Notes: a model not told the origin generated them from the letters alone. Shown: positions 33,871-45,807, counted from the first letter of the stretch. The stretch: DNA of 64,000 bases from Kocuria rhizophila DC2201 (GCF_000010285.1 NC_010617.1:930001-994000); one strand, 5' to 3'. Numbers and translations are program-made.

Positions 33871-35666
33871 GCGCCCGGCGAGCAGCGGAGACCACGGACA
33901 ACGGACCCGCGGCGCAGCACGGACCGCTGCGTCCGCGCCGCGGCACGGCGGTGGGCGGGGCCCCGCTGGGGGCGGCACGGCGCACGCGCTGCGCGAGTGC
34001 TGTGCTCGCGGTGCTCCTGGGCGTCACCCTCAGCGCGTGCGGGGCCATGCCGCGCTCCGGACCCGTGCACAAGGTCATCGAACCCACCGGGCAGTCCCAG
34101 CAGAGCGACATGCCATTCAATCCCGCGGCTCCGCGCCCGGGCGCGTCCGCCCAGGAAGTCGTCGAGGGGTTTCTCGCCGCCGGTGTGGGCGCCCAGGACG
34201 ACTACTCGGTGGCACGCCAGTACCTCACCCCGCAGCTGGCCACCACGTGGCAACCGGATGCGCGTGTGCTCATCCACTCCGGCAACCCCACCACGGTGCC
34301 GCGGTTGAACGAGGGGGAGTACCGCACGTCCACCGAGGTCGGCGCCGAGCTCGGCCCCACGGGCGTGCTCACGGCACAACCGCAGGGCAGCACGCGTGTG
34401 CTGGACTTCGCACTGACGTCCGTGGACGGGCAGTGGCGGATCTCCAAGGCCCCGGACGGGGTGATCATCCCGGACTCGGACTTCAAGCAGATCTTCCAGC
34501 CCGTGGACCTCTTCTTCTACGCGGCGTCCAACGACAAGAACCTGGTCCCGGACCCCCGCTGGTTCCCCAAGCGCTCCACCGCCTCCACCGCTGCGGTGCG
34601 CGCCCTGATGAACGGACCCGCGCCGTACCTGGGGGACTCCGTCACGAGCGCGATCCCGCAGGCGGCAACCCTCTCGCGCTCGTCCGTCCCGGTCTCCGGC
34701 GGCACCGCCACCGTGGACCTGAGTCTGCCCAGCTTCGACCCCGCTGACGTGGCCAAGGCCCAGCGGATGGAGCAGCAGCTGCAGGCCACGCTGCGCGCCG
34801 TCCCCTCGGTGGAGAACGCGGAACTCATCGTGAACGACGCCCCGGTGGACACCTCCGCCCGCTCGGGTCCCGACCCCGTGCGCTCCGTGACCGTGCCGAA
34901 CCGCCAGGTGGGGGTGTCTGACGGACGCCTCGCCTTCTACCAGGGGGGACAGACCGAGCCCGTGCCCGATCTCACCCTCCCCGAGGGTGCCACGGTGGCC
35001 AAGCCGGGCATGAACCTCGAGGCCACCACGTTCGGCCTCGTGAACACCGCCGACTCCGCGGTCTACACGGTGTCCCCGGGGAAGGCGGCGCAACGGCGGT
35101 GGTCCGGGAGCAGGCCCACCCGGCCGAGCTTCGACCCCCAGGGCTGGGTCTGGGGATCGGACCGCTCGGGGCGGATCCACGCGGCACAGGCCACCGCCAC
35201 AGGGGAGGGGGACACCGTCACGGCCGACTGGTTGCGCGGCAGGCAGGTGGTCTCCCTGCGGATCTCCCGCGAGGGCAGCCGCGCGCTCGTGGTCACCACC
35301 AACGACGCCGGCACCAAGTCCAGCATCTGGATCGCCGGCGTTGTGCGGGACGAGTCAGGCCGGCCCATCGAGCTCGAGAAGGGCAACGCCGTGGCCGCGG
35401 ACGTGGACGTCAACACCGCCCAGTGGATCGGCTCGGACGAGTTCGTGACCACGGCCCTGGACCAGGACAGCAACGCCCAGCCGCGGCGTTACACCGTGGC
35501 CGGGCACTACGACGAGCTGCCGTCACTGACCGGCGTCACCTCCATCACCGGCGGCAACGGTTCCACTGCGGTCTACGGCGCCTCCGACGGCAAGCTCTAC
35601 ATGCTGACCGGAAGCTCGTGGGCCCTGCAGAGCGAGGACGTCACGGACACCTCTTTCGCTGGCTGA
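33867..35666 (+). CDS. lpqB: Lipoprotein LpqB
   Basis: This 599-residue lipoprotein has a long basic N-terminus and a lipobox LSAC with the lipidated Cys58. A GerMN-type domain in the middle and a C-terminal beta-propeller-like LpqB domain (from about 320) follow. LpqB interacts with MtrB and modulates MtrAB signalling in mycobacteria. Its ATG overlaps the mtrB stop. The N-terminal 30 residues before the hydrophobic stretch are longer than usual, so the true start could be slightly downstream. Confidence 0.93.
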   Translation: MSARRAAETTDNGPAAQHGPLRPRRGTAVGGAPLGAARRTRCASAVLAVLLGVTLSACGAMPRSGPVHKVIEPTGQSQQSDMPFNPAAPRPGASAQEVVEGFLAAGVGAQDDYSVARQYLTPQLATTWQPDARVLIHSGNPTTVPRLNEGEYRTSTEVGAELGPTGVLTAQPQGSTRVLDFALTSVDGQWRISKAPDGVIIPDSDFKQIFQPVDLFFYAASNDKNLVPDPRWFPKRSTASTAAVRALMNGPAPYLGDSVTSAIPQAATLSRSSVPVSGGTATVDLSLPSFDPADVAKAQRMEQQLQATLRAVPSVENAELIVNDAPVDTSARSGPDPVRSVTVPNRQVGVSDGRLAFYQGGQTEPVPDLTLPEGATVAKPGMNLEATTFGLVNTADSAVYTVSPGKAAQRRWSGSRPTRPSFDPQGWVWGSDRSGRIHAAQATATGEGDTVTADWLRGRQVVSLRISREGSRALVVTTNDAGTKSSIWIAGVVRDESGRPIELEKGNAVAADVDVNTAQWIGSDEFVTTALDQDSNAQPRRYTVAGHYDELPSLTGVTSITGGNGSTAVYGASDGKLYMLTGSSWALQSEDVTDTSFAG

Positions 35667-35874
35667 GCGGGCCGCCCCGGGGTTTCACGACGGCGGCGGG
35701 TCACGCTGCCCGCGCGGCCTGCGGGTGGTTGCGGGGCCCCAGTCCGCGACAGCGTCCCCACCCGCGACCGGCCCCCAAGCCGCGACCGGGCGGCGGGAAC
35801 GGTGCCGTGCGGTGCGTACTCCCCATGCGGTGACGGCCGTGGTGCGGGCGCGTCCTGCGCGGTGGACTGGAGCC

Positions 35875-36906
35875 ATGTCGTTCTTCCCAGACCCCTCTCC
35901 GCCCGCTCCATCCTCTCCTCACGGTGCCGCGCTGGTCGGCACCCGCGCCCCGTACCACGCCGCCCGGCTCCCTCCCGGCGTGGAGCGCCGCTCACCGGTG
36001 CCGGGACCTGCGGCCGTGCCGCGGACGGTGGTCCAGCCGGAGAAGGGGCCCGTGCCGCGGGCGGGGGCGGTGCCCGACGGTGTCGGAGCCGCGCGTGCTG
36101 GGTCCGGGCGCCACGGGGTGCCCGCCCCTCGGGCTGGTGCCGGGCCCCGAGCGGACGGTGCGTCGCGCGCGGCCGCGTGGGACCGCCGGGCGGCTCGCGC
36201 GAGTGGCTGGTGTGGGGACGCGCTGGAACTGCTCGTGCCGGTCAGCTGTGCGGTGTGCGGAGTACCCGGGGCCTCCCTGTGCCGAGAGTGCCGCGTGGTG
36301 CTGCGGCGCGGCACCGCACGGCCCGGCAGGGTGCCCACCCCGGCTCCGCTGCTGGCCTCCGGGGTGCGGGTGTACACGGCGGGGGAGTACGAGCACGAGC
36401 TCGCCGCGTGCCTGCTCGCGTTCAAGAACGGCGGTCGCACCGACCTCACGGGCGTGCTCGCCACCGTGCTCTCCGGCGCGCTGAGCGCGGCCGCCCGCGA
36501 CCTCGCCAGGCCCGGTGGTGCGCACCTGTGGTGGGTTCCGGTGCCCACGAGCGGGCGGGCGCGGCGTCGTCGCTGGTTCGACCCGGTCGCCACGGTGCTC
36601 GACGCCGCGGCACTGCCCTCCGGCACCGGCGTGCGTCACGCGCTGCGGCACCGCGCCGCCCGGTTCGGGGCCCCGGGCGGCGCGCAGAAGACCCGGGGCC
36701 GGGACCAGAGGGCCCGCGCCATCCGCGGAGTCATGCGTGCGGAGGACGTCGCGGGCCGCACGTGCGTGGTGGTGGACGACGTCCTCACCACGGGGGCCAC
36801 CGCTGCGGAGGCCGTGCGCTGCCTCACCGCAGCCGGGGCCCACGTGCCCGCGGTCGTGACCCTGGCGGGGGTGCGGCCGCGCCGTTCACCCCCGGAGAAC
36901 GGCTGA
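35875..36906 (+). CDS. ComF-family phosphoribosyltransferase-like protein
   Basis: The 343-residue frame contains a ComF module: a zinc finger CAVCG...CREC (cysteines from residue 125), then a PRTase domain with the PRPP loop VVVDDVLTTGAT near residues 298-309. ComFC proteins help DNA uptake in competent bacteria. The first 115 residues are Pro/Ala/Arg/Gly-rich without family resemblance, so translation may start later. ATG 35875 is the first plausible start, but confidence in it is low. Order lpqB-comF-hpf-secA matches mycobacteria. Confidence 0.8.
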   Translation: MSFFPDPSPPAPSSPHGAALVGTRAPYHAARLPPGVERRSPVPGPAAVPRTVVQPEKGPVPRAGAVPDGVGAARAGSGRHGVPAPRAGAGPRADGASRAAAWDRRAARASGWCGDALELLVPVSCAVCGVPGASLCRECRVVLRRGTARPGRVPTPAPLLASGVRVYTAGEYEHELAACLLAFKNGGRTDLTGVLATVLSGALSAAARDLARPGGAHLWWVPVPTSGRARRRRWFDPVATVLDAAALPSGTGVRHALRHRAARFGAPGGAQKTRGRDQRARAIRGVMRAEDVAGRTCVVVDDVLTTGATAAEAVRCLTAAGAHVPAVVTLAGVRPRRSPPENG

Positions 36907-37033
36907 ATGTCGCGCGCCGTTTTCCGTGAATTTCCCCGCGGTTTCATCTAGCGTTGGACCACGGGAAGCAATGAAGGTGTCCCGTGTGGGAGAGCAGAAC
37001 ATCCCGCGCCATCCTCAAGATGTGGAGGGTCTC

Positions 37034-37729
37034 ATGGAACTGAACATCCAAGGCCGCAACGTCACTTTGCCGGACCGATTCAAGGAATACGTCGAGGAGA
37101 AGAGCGAGCGTTTCCAGCAGCTCGGTGACAAGGTCCAATCCATCGAGGTCAAGGTCACCAAGGACAACGGCGCGTCCGGCCACCAGGGCATGCGGGTGGA
37201 GATCACCGTGGTCGGCCGCGGACCGGTGATCCGCGCCGAGGCCCGCAGCGACGACAAGTTCGCCGCCTTCGACGAGGCCTACGGCAAGCTCGTGGAGCAG
37301 CTGCGGCGCGCCCGCGACCGTCGCAAGATCCACCGCGCCGGGCACCAGAGGCCCATCGCCGTGCACGAGGCCACCGGTTCCCTGCCCGTGGTTCCCTCCT
37401 CCGGCTCCTTCACGGGCTTCGACTCCCCGCAGGCCCTGTCCGAGGCGGAGGACGCCGCCTTCGACACCGAGTACCCGCTCAGCGACGCCCCCACCCCCGT
37501 GGAGATCCGCCGCAAGCGCTTCCCCGCGCACCAGATCACGGTGGACGAGGCCGTGGACCAGATGGAACTGGTGGGCCACGACTTCTTCATCTTCGTGGAC
37601 AAGGAGACCCAGGAGCCCTCCGCCGTGTACCGCCGCAAGGGCTGGCAGTACGGCGTGATCAGCCTCAGCCAGGACGGCCGCGCCGAGGAGGAGAGCGCCC
37701 GGGCCTACCAGGCCGACGCCGCCTCCTGA
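37034..37729 (+). CDS. hpf: Long-form ribosome hibernation-promoting factor
   Basis: This 231-residue protein has an N-terminal RaiA/HPF domain (residues 1-100, opening [20 protein letters not shown]) and a C-terminal dimerisation domain (about 170-225, with [19 protein letters not shown]), joined by a variable linker. It pairs 70S ribosomes into inactive dimers in stationary phase. The ATG at 37034 was chosen because GGAGG lies 6 nt upstream and because homologues begin there. The frame stays open to 36926 in non-conserved sequence. Confidence 0.93.
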   Translation: MELNIQGRNVTLPDRFKEYVEEKSERFQQLGDKVQSIEVKVTKDNGASGHQGMRVEITVVGRGPVIRAEARSDDKFAAFDEAYGKLVEQLRRARDRRKIHRAGHQRPIAVHEATGSLPVVPSSGSFTGFDSPQALSEAEDAAFDTEYPLSDAPTPVEIRRKRFPAHQITVDEAVDQMELVGHDFFIFVDKETQEPSAVYRRKGWQYGVISLSQDGRAEEESARAYQADAAS

Positions 37730-37744
37730 CGCGCACTCGCGCCC

Positions 37745-37777
37745 CACGGGCCCCTCGACGGTGTCGAGGGGCCCGTG
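37745..37777 (+). terminator. Strong terminator of hpf
   Basis: A 15-bp perfect stem (37745-37759 with 37763-37777) with a GGT loop, followed by TTC. It separates hpf from secA. Confidence 0.85.
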
Positions 37778-37880
37778 TTCATGCGTGGGAATGGGTCAGG
37801 CTCCCTCACGTACACTGTTCGGCGGTGCACCCTCCGCCGTGTCCGGGTGCCCACCATTGATCTCGGAGGAGCGAACACAC

Positions 37881-40659
<2,779 letters not shown>

Positions 40660-40664
<5 letters not shown>

Positions 40665-40681
40665 GCGCCGCGCGGCTCAGC
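40660..40681. terminator. Short inverted repeat spanning both convergent stops
   Basis: GCTGAGC (40660-40666) pairs with GCTCAGC (40675-40681) around an 8-nt GC loop. It contains the stop codons of secA and of the minus-strand Rv3235-like gene. No T-tract is present; a bidirectional terminator is possible. Confidence 0.4.
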
Positions 40682-41126
40682 CCACCTCGAGGTGGGTGAC
40701 CCGCCACTGCCGCGACACCCGCTCGATGCGCAGTGCCACCGCACGTGCCCGCGAGGACTCCTCCACCACGAGGGAGGCCTCGTAGCACCCCGGGGCCGGG
40801 CTGCACACCCTGACCCTGCGGATCCGCGCGGCCCGGTGCACCTCGAACAGGTTCCGGCGCTCGGGGCACTGCTCCTGCACGAGCTTGAGCATGGCGGCAC
40901 GCTGGGTGAAGCGCTCCACCACCTCGGGGTCGGTCCAGCGGGCCAGCTGGGAGGCCGGGCGCGTCCCGGCCAGGATCTCCACGGCGGCCTGACCGATGCT
41001 GCGCGCAATCGCTCCCACGCGCTCGGACTCGTTCCGGCCCGTGAGCGCGGCAGCGGAACGGTCCTGCCGCCACGCGTAGCCGCCGGCGGGCGTGCGGGGT
41101 GCTGGGGTGGGGATCGCGATGCTCAT
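40677..41126 (-). CDS. Rv3235 family protein
   Basis: This 149-residue cytoplasmic protein matches the actinobacterial Rv3235 family, usually near secA. It has a helical first half (IARSIGQAAVEILAGTRPASQL) and a beta-rich C-terminal half ending RQWRVTHLEVG. AAGGAG precedes the ATG. It follows the LysM gene on the same strand with a 145-bp gap. Its role is unknown. Confidence 0.78.
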   Translation of the reverse strand: MSIAIPTPAPRTPAGGYAWRQDRSAAALTGRNESERVGAIARSIGQAAVEILAGTRPASQLARWTDPEVVERFTQRAAMLKLVQEQCPERRNLFEVHRAARIRRVRVCSPAPGCYEASLVVEESSRARAVALRIERVSRQWRVTHLEVG

Positions 41127-41271
41127 GACGTGCTCCTTGCTGAGGGTGTGCTGACAGTTCGTGGACGGGACGGTGAGCTGAGGGCCCCGCGGATGTGCCG
41201 TGCGGTGCGCGGTCCGCGGTGCCGGGTGCGGCAGGCGCGGTGACCGGTGCAGCGCGGGCGGTCTGGGCGCC

Positions 41272-42120
41272 TCACCGGGCCCGCCCCGCGGCGTCCAGCA
41301 GATGGGCGGGGACCTGCAGCCGGTCCCCGGGGTGGATGAGGTTGCCGTGCTGGGACAGAACGTTGTGGTCCGCCCAGGACCCCAGGTCGCGGCAGATGTC
41401 CTCGTCGGTGGCGCCCGGGCCCAGCAGCTGCTCCGTGAGATCCCACAGGGTGTCCCCGGAGACCACGGTGATGCTGCCGTCGGTCAGCCGCTGCGGGGCG
41501 GGCACGGCGGATTTTCCTGGCCCCGCCGAGACGGCCTGTCTGTCGAGGGCCCCGGGCGCGAGCAGCGTGGTGCCCTCGGGTCCGTGCTGCGCCGGTGGCG
41601 CGACGGGCGCGGCCGCGTCGGCGCCGGCTGACCCGGGCGGCGTCGTGTCCGGGGCCTGTGCCGGCGCGGACGGTGCCGCGGGGTCGGCCTCCGGGGGAGC
41701 GAGCTGCTCCGTCCCGGTGGCCGCGGTTCCCCAGAACGGGTCGATCGGCGTCTGCTCCGCGTGCGCGGGGGCCAGTGCGATGAGCTGGGCACCCACCAGT
41801 GCACCCGCGGTCCGTGCCACGAGGCCGGGGGTGAGACGCCGCGCCCAGCGCTCGAGCGTCCGCCAGTGCATGCGGTGCGCGAGACCCGCGAGAGCGGCGA
41901 GCAGCAGGCCCCCGAGCCACCAGCCGGCCACGGCCAGGCACGCCGAGGAGGCGAGCGTGGCGACCACGAGCTCCGGGGCCGCCGCGGGGTGCGCATCCCG
42001 CAGCGTGTCGACGAGCTGCAGGCCCACGGTGCCGACCACGGCGGCAGCTGCCGGGACCAGCAGCCACAGTGCCGCAGAACGGGGTGCGCGCGGGGCCTCG
42101 AGCGTGGTGTCGCGATGCAT
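41272..42120 (-). CDS. LysM-domain membrane protein
   Basis: This 282-residue protein has three hydrophobic segments (about residues 16-37, 52-83 and 97-120), a Pro/Ala-rich linker and a C-terminal LysM domain (ITVVSGDTLWDLTEQLLG ... IHPGDRLQVP) that would bind peptidoglycan outside the cell. ATG 42120 was chosen because GGAG lies 6 nt upstream. An in-frame ATG at 42159 falls at the predicted transcription start and would add 13 residues with rare A/T-rich codons, so it is a less likely leaderless alternative. Similar LysM genes sit next to Rv3235-family genes in related genomes. Confidence 0.8.
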   Translation of the reverse strand: MHRDTTLEAPRAPRSAALWLLVPAAAAVVGTVGLQLVDTLRDAHPAAAPELVVATLASSACLAVAGWWLGGLLLAALAGLAHRMHWRTLERWARRLTPGLVARTAGALVGAQLIALAPAHAEQTPIDPFWGTAATGTEQLAPPEADPAAPSAPAQAPDTTPPGSAGADAAAPVAPPAQHGPEGTTLLAPGALDRQAVSAGPGKSAVPAPQRLTDGSITVVSGDTLWDLTEQLLGPGATDEDICRDLGSWADHNVLSQHGNLIHPGDRLQVPAHLLDAAGRAR

Positions 42121-42165
42121 GTTCATCTCCGGATGATGTCGTTTGATGTCGTTTGACATTTTTAG

Positions 42166-42194
42166 ATCATCCTGGGGCCATGCTGTGAAGTCAA
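42166..42194 (-). promoter_or_regulatory. Promoter of the LysM gene
   Basis: On the minus strand TTGACT (42194-42189) and GATGAT (42171-42166) are 17 nt apart. Just downstream lies a 10-bp tandem repeat, GATGTCGTTT twice (42135-42154, plus strand), within the leader. The remaining part of the 338-bp gap up to 42458 shows no gene. Confidence 0.6.
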
Positions 42195-42458
42195 TCACTC
42201 ATGCAAACGGATGTACCACCGCCCGTAGTGCGTCTGGGGGCTGACCTCGGGCATCCGTAGCGTGTGCTGAGGTGGGTCCGTCGGTCCGCGCAGCGGTAGG
42301 CCGGTGCGGTGCGGCCACGGCGGCCACGGTCGCGGGCCCCGCTCACCCTCGATGCGCGGGCCGCGGCACAGAGCCGGACCGCGGGGGCCGCCGGCGGTCG
42401 TCACAGCGGGAGGGTCCGGTCGAGGAGGATCCGGTCGAGGCAGCGGGGAGGACCAGGC

Positions 42459-43025
42459 GTGCGGTGGGATGAACTGTTCGAGGACATGGAGGCGCAGCTC
42501 GACCACGCGCGGGTGCGGATGGTCGAGACCGAGGCCGTGGAGACCGCGCGCGCCGAGTTCGCGCGGCTCAGCCTCCTGGAGCGGCTCGCGGCGCACCGGG
42601 GCATGCCGGTGCGCCTGCGCCCGAGCCGCGGGGACACCCTCGAGGGTGTCCTGGCGGATGTGGGCTCGGGGTGGGCCGTGGTGCGTGAGCGGCACCTGCA
42701 GCACCTCGTGCCACTGGTGGGCGTGGTGTGGTGGGAGGGCCTGCCGCGGCGCTTCGAGCTGCTCCCGGAGTCCTCGACCATCCGCCGGCTCGGAATGGGT
42801 CACGTGCTGCGGGCCCTGAGCACCGCGCGGGTGCACGTACGCGTGGTGCTCCGCGACGGAGCCGCCCACGAGGAGCTGGAGGGCACCGTGGACGCGGTGG
42901 GCCAGGACTTCTTCGACGTGGCGGTGCACCCGCAGGACGAGTTCCGCCGACGGCGCGCGGTCACTGCGGTGCGCACGGTGCCGTTCGCGTCCGTGGCCGT
43001 GGTGTCCTCGCTCGACGCCGGGTGA
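42459..43025 (+). CDS. Conserved hypothetical protein with SH3/LSM-like segments
   Basis: This 188-residue cytoplasmic protein has a helical N-terminus (ELFEDMEAQLDHARVRMVE), then two small beta-barrel-like segments (VRLRPSRGDTLEGVLADVG and VRVVLRDGAAHEELEGTVDA) of the kind seen in LSM/SH3-like folds. The GTG at 42459 follows GGGGAGG. It is convergent with the HTH gene, with 1 bp between their stops. I do not recognise a named family. Confidence 0.7.
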   Translation: MRWDELFEDMEAQLDHARVRMVETEAVETARAEFARLSLLERLAAHRGMPVRLRPSRGDTLEGVLADVGSGWAVVRERHLQHLVPLVGVVWWEGLPRRFELLPESSTIRRLGMGHVLRALSTARVHVRVVLRDGAAHEELEGTVDAVGQDFFDVAVHPQDEFRRRRAVTAVRTVPFASVAVVSSLDAG

Positions 43026-43026
43026 G

Positions 43027-43242
43027 CTACTGCAGGGTGCCCTCCCGCACGGCGTGCTGGGTGCGCTCGTAGCCCCGCTGGATGTACTCCTCCAGCTTGG
43101 CCTTCTCCACGCGCCACTGCCCGCGCCCGCCCACCTGGATGGCGGGCAGCTCACCGGAGCGCACCATGGCCCGCGCCTGGGGGACGGAGATCGAGAGGAT
43201 CTCGGCGACGTCGGCGAGGGTCAGGAATCGTTGCTGCGACAT
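43027..43242 (-). CDS. Small excisionase/MerR-like helix-turn-helix DNA-binding protein
   Basis: This 71-residue protein has a winged-helix HTH of the Xis/BldC type: FLTLADVAEILSISVPQARA followed by IQVGGRGQWRVEKAKLEEYI. Single-domain proteins of this kind act as developmental regulators in actinobacteria. Its gene lies upstream of and divergent from the pilus gene cpaB, which it might regulate (inference). Start ATG 43242. Confidence 0.82.
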   Translation of the reverse strand: MSQQRFLTLADVAEILSISVPQARAMVRSGELPAIQVGGRGQWRVEKAKLEEYIQRGYERTQHAVREGTLQ

Positions 43243-43312
43243 GCCCGTGCATCACTTCCTTTGGTGCGTTTCGATGCTCATTCATCGGCCTTGACCGCCA
43301 TTGTCCCACGGG

Positions 43313-43397
43313 AGTCCGCGGACTGGTCACTGTCAACAGGCGGGATCGGGCATGGAACCGTGGTCACCTCTGTCCACATGATGTTCGTCACGGTTCC
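43313..43397. promoter_or_regulatory. Palindrome and inverted repeat between the HTH and CpaB-like genes
   Basis: AGTCCGCGGACT (43313-43324) is a perfect 12-bp palindrome. GGAACCGTG (43354-43362) and CACGGTTCC (43389-43397) are perfect 9-bp inverted arms 26 nt apart, about 75 nt before the CpaB-like start. A minus-strand TTGACA (43336-43331) may be a -35 for the HTH gene, but no well-spaced -10 is seen. Confidence 0.4.
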
Positions 43398-43471
43398 GCC
43401 GCCCGTGCCCGGCCGTGCACACTCGGGAGTGCCCGGCGGGGGACCGGGGTTCTCGGGGAAGGACGCACGAC

Positions 43472-44146
43472 ATGGCCAGTAGCACCGCAGCGCGGGCGCG
43501 TGCCGGGCAGGCACCCACCGCGGCGGCCCGTTTCCGCAAGCCCACCTGGCGGGATCCCCGTCTGCTCGTGGGGCTGCTGCTCGTGCTGCTCTCGGTGCTC
43601 GGAGTGGTGCTGCTGGTGGCCACGACCAACCGCAGCGAGCCCTACTACGCCGCGGCCGAGGACCTCGCCGTGGGGCAGCGGATCACCCCAGAGGACCTCA
43701 CCACCGTGGACGCGCACCTCGCCCAGGTGGCCGGCGGCTACGTGCCAGGCGGTCAGCCCCTGCAGGAGAACGCCGTGGTGACCCAGCGGGTGGCCCGTGG
43801 CCAGCTGGTCCCGGCGGCGTCGATCGGCACCGCGGACGCCCTGGACCGCACGCCCGTGGGCATCGCCCTGCAGACGCCCCTGCCAGCCCAGGCGGATCCG
43901 GGAGCGCACGTGGACGTGTGGGTCGCCCGCCCCAAGACCTCCGGGCGCGGCTTCATGGAGCCCAAGAAGCTCGTCCCGGGCGCGGAGATCGCGCGGGTGG
44001 ACACCAAGGACACCGCGCTGGGCGGCAGCGGCGGGGTCACCGTGCACGTGCTCGTGACTCCGTCCCAGGTGGGTCCGCTCGTGGACGCGCTGGGCAACGA
44101 CGCCAAGGTCACCCTGGTGCTCGACACCGCGGGGAGCCGCTCGTGA
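43472..44146 (+). CDS. cpaB: SAF-domain protein, CpaB/RcpC-like Tad pilus assembly protein
   Basis: This 224-residue protein has one N-terminal membrane segment (about residues 31-50) and a SAF domain (YYAAAEDLAVGQRITPEDL) as in CpaB/RcpC, the periplasmic or wall-side component of tight-adherence (Tad) pili. GGAAGGA precedes the ATG. Its stop overlaps the next gene in GTGA, indicating coupling to the CpaE-like ATPase. Other Tad genes are not adjacent; cpaF appears only at 63.3 kb. Confidence 0.78.
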   Translation: MASSTAARARAGQAPTAAARFRKPTWRDPRLLVGLLLVLLSVLGVVLLVATTNRSEPYYAAAEDLAVGQRITPEDLTTVDAHLAQVAGGYVPGGQPLQENAVVTQRVARGQLVPAASIGTADALDRTPVGIALQTPLPAQADPGAHVDVWVARPKTSGRGFMEPKKLVPGAEIARVDTKDTALGGSGGVTVHVLVTPSQVGPLVDALGNDAKVTLVLDTAGSRS

Positions 44147-45786
44147 GCATCTCGGTGGTCACGCTCGGGCCCGGCACGTGGGACCTCGTGGACCGTCTCG
44201 AACGGCTGCACGGGGACGTGACCGTGGTCCGGCGGTGCCTGGACCTCTCCGAGCTGATCGCGTGCGCGCACACCGGCATGGCGCACGCCGCCCTCGTGGC
44301 GGAAGGTGCTGAGGACCTCACGGCGAGTCTGCTCGGGCAGCTCGCGGACGCGGGGCTGCGCGTGCTGGTGGTCGAGGGGCACGACGCCGCCCGGCCCGCG
44401 CTCGGGGTTGCCCGGGTGCCGGCCGCGGCCACCGGTGCGGAGGTGGCCGAGCTGATCCGCGAGACGCTGCGGTCCCCGGAACCGGGCCATCGCGCGGCCC
44501 CCGGCTCGCGCCGCGGCACGGGAACCGGCACGAGCACGGGGGACTCCGACGACCGCACTGCTGCGCGGGGCGCCACACCATCCGCTGGTGCGGCCCCGCA
44601 GGGCCCTGCCGCCTTAGGACGCACCGGGCCGTTCGAGGGTGCCGCGTCCTCCGCCGGCGGGATCCCCGTGCCCGAGGACGCCGCCGGAGGGGCGGCGGGT
44701 GCGGCGTTCGGCGACGGTGGCGCGGACTCCACGACCGACGTCGTCCCGGACGGTGACGCCCGGGGCGCGGCCGAGCCGCCGGACCGGGACACGGGACGGA
44801 ACGCCGCGGGGAATGGGAGCGGTTCCGGCACGGAGGGGACGTGGGCACCGGACGCCCACGACGACGCCGCCCTCACGGATCCCGAGGACGCGACCGTGCG
44901 CCTGGTCGCGGTCTGGGGTCCGACGGGCGCCCCCGGCCGGACGGCCACCGCGCTGAACCTCGCGGCCGAGGCGGCGCTCGCGGGCCGGCGTGTGCTGCTG
45001 GTCGACGCGGACACGTACGGGGCCTCCGTGGCCGCGAGCCTGGGGATGCTCGACGAGGCAGCCGGGATCGCCCAGGCGTGCCGGCTCGCGGACCAGGGGC
45101 GGCTGGACGTGGCCGGTCTGCGCCGGTGTGCCACGGCCGTCTCCGTGGCCGGCGCGTCCGTGGACGTGCTCACGGGGATCACGCGCCACGACCGGTGGCC
45201 GGAGCTGCGGGGATCGGCTCTCGACATCGTCTTCGACCGGGCCCGTGAGGGGTACGGGCTCGTGGTGGTGGACACGGCCTTCGGTCTCGAGGCGGACGAG
45301 GAGATCACCACGGACTTCCTCGCCCCGCGGCGCAACGCGGGAACGCTCAGTGCCGTGGCCGCGGCGGACACGGTCGTGGCGGTGGCCGCCGCGGACGCAC
45401 TCGGCGTGCCTCGTATGGTCAAGGCGCTGCCGGATCTGGAGGAGGCCGCCCCGGACGCCCGCGTGGTGGTGGTCGCGAACAAGCTGCGGGCCGCGGCCGC
45501 CGGGCACTCCGCGGCGGCGTCGGTGGCCGAGGCGTGGGAGAGGTTCTCGCCCGGGCACCGGATCGCGCACACGCTCGCGTGGGACCCGTCGGCGTGCGAC
45601 GACGCGCTGCTGGCCGGGGCCGTGCTCGCGGAGACCGCACCCCGCAGCGAGCTGCGCCGACAGTTCACCGAGCTGGCGCGCACGGTGCTCGGCGGTGGGC
45701 GGGTCCCGCAGCCGGAGCCCACGGTGCGGCTCGCGGCGGGTACTAGGCTGGGGCGTCGGATGGGCGCGTGGCTGCGCCGCGGGTGA
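44143..45786 (+). CDS. cpaE: CpaE-like ATPase (MinD/ParA superfamily) of a Tad system
   Basis: This 547-residue protein has an N-terminal receiver-like domain (about 1-110), a disordered linker of about 140 residues rich in Gly/Asp/Ala, and a MinD-type ATPase domain from about 250. The P-loop reads GPTGAPGRT (residues 259-267), with Arg where the classical Walker lysine sits; VLLVDADTYG follows as the switch region. CpaE proteins position Tad pilus machines. Translation is coupled to cpaB. Confidence 0.75.
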   Translation: MSISVVTLGPGTWDLVDRLERLHGDVTVVRRCLDLSELIACAHTGMAHAALVAEGAEDLTASLLGQLADAGLRVLVVEGHDAARPALGVARVPAAATGAEVAELIRETLRSPEPGHRAAPGSRRGTGTGTSTGDSDDRTAARGATPSAGAAPQGPAALGRTGPFEGAASSAGGIPVPEDAAGGAAGAAFGDGGADSTTDVVPDGDARGAAEPPDRDTGRNAAGNGSGSGTEGTWAPDAHDDAALTDPEDATVRLVAVWGPTGAPGRTATALNLAAEAALAGRRVLLVDADTYGASVAASLGMLDEAAGIAQACRLADQGRLDVAGLRRCATAVSVAGASVDVLTGITRHDRWPELRGSALDIVFDRAREGYGLVVVDTAFGLEADEEITTDFLAPRRNAGTLSAVAAADTVVAVAAADALGVPRMVKALPDLEEAAPDARVVVVANKLRAAAAGHSAAASVAEAWERFSPGHRIAHTLAWDPSACDDALLAGAVLAETAPRSELRRQFTELARTVLGGGRVPQPEPTVRLAAGTRLGRRMGAWLRRG

Positions 45787-45807
45787 ACGTGGAAAGGCGG
45801 TCCCGGC

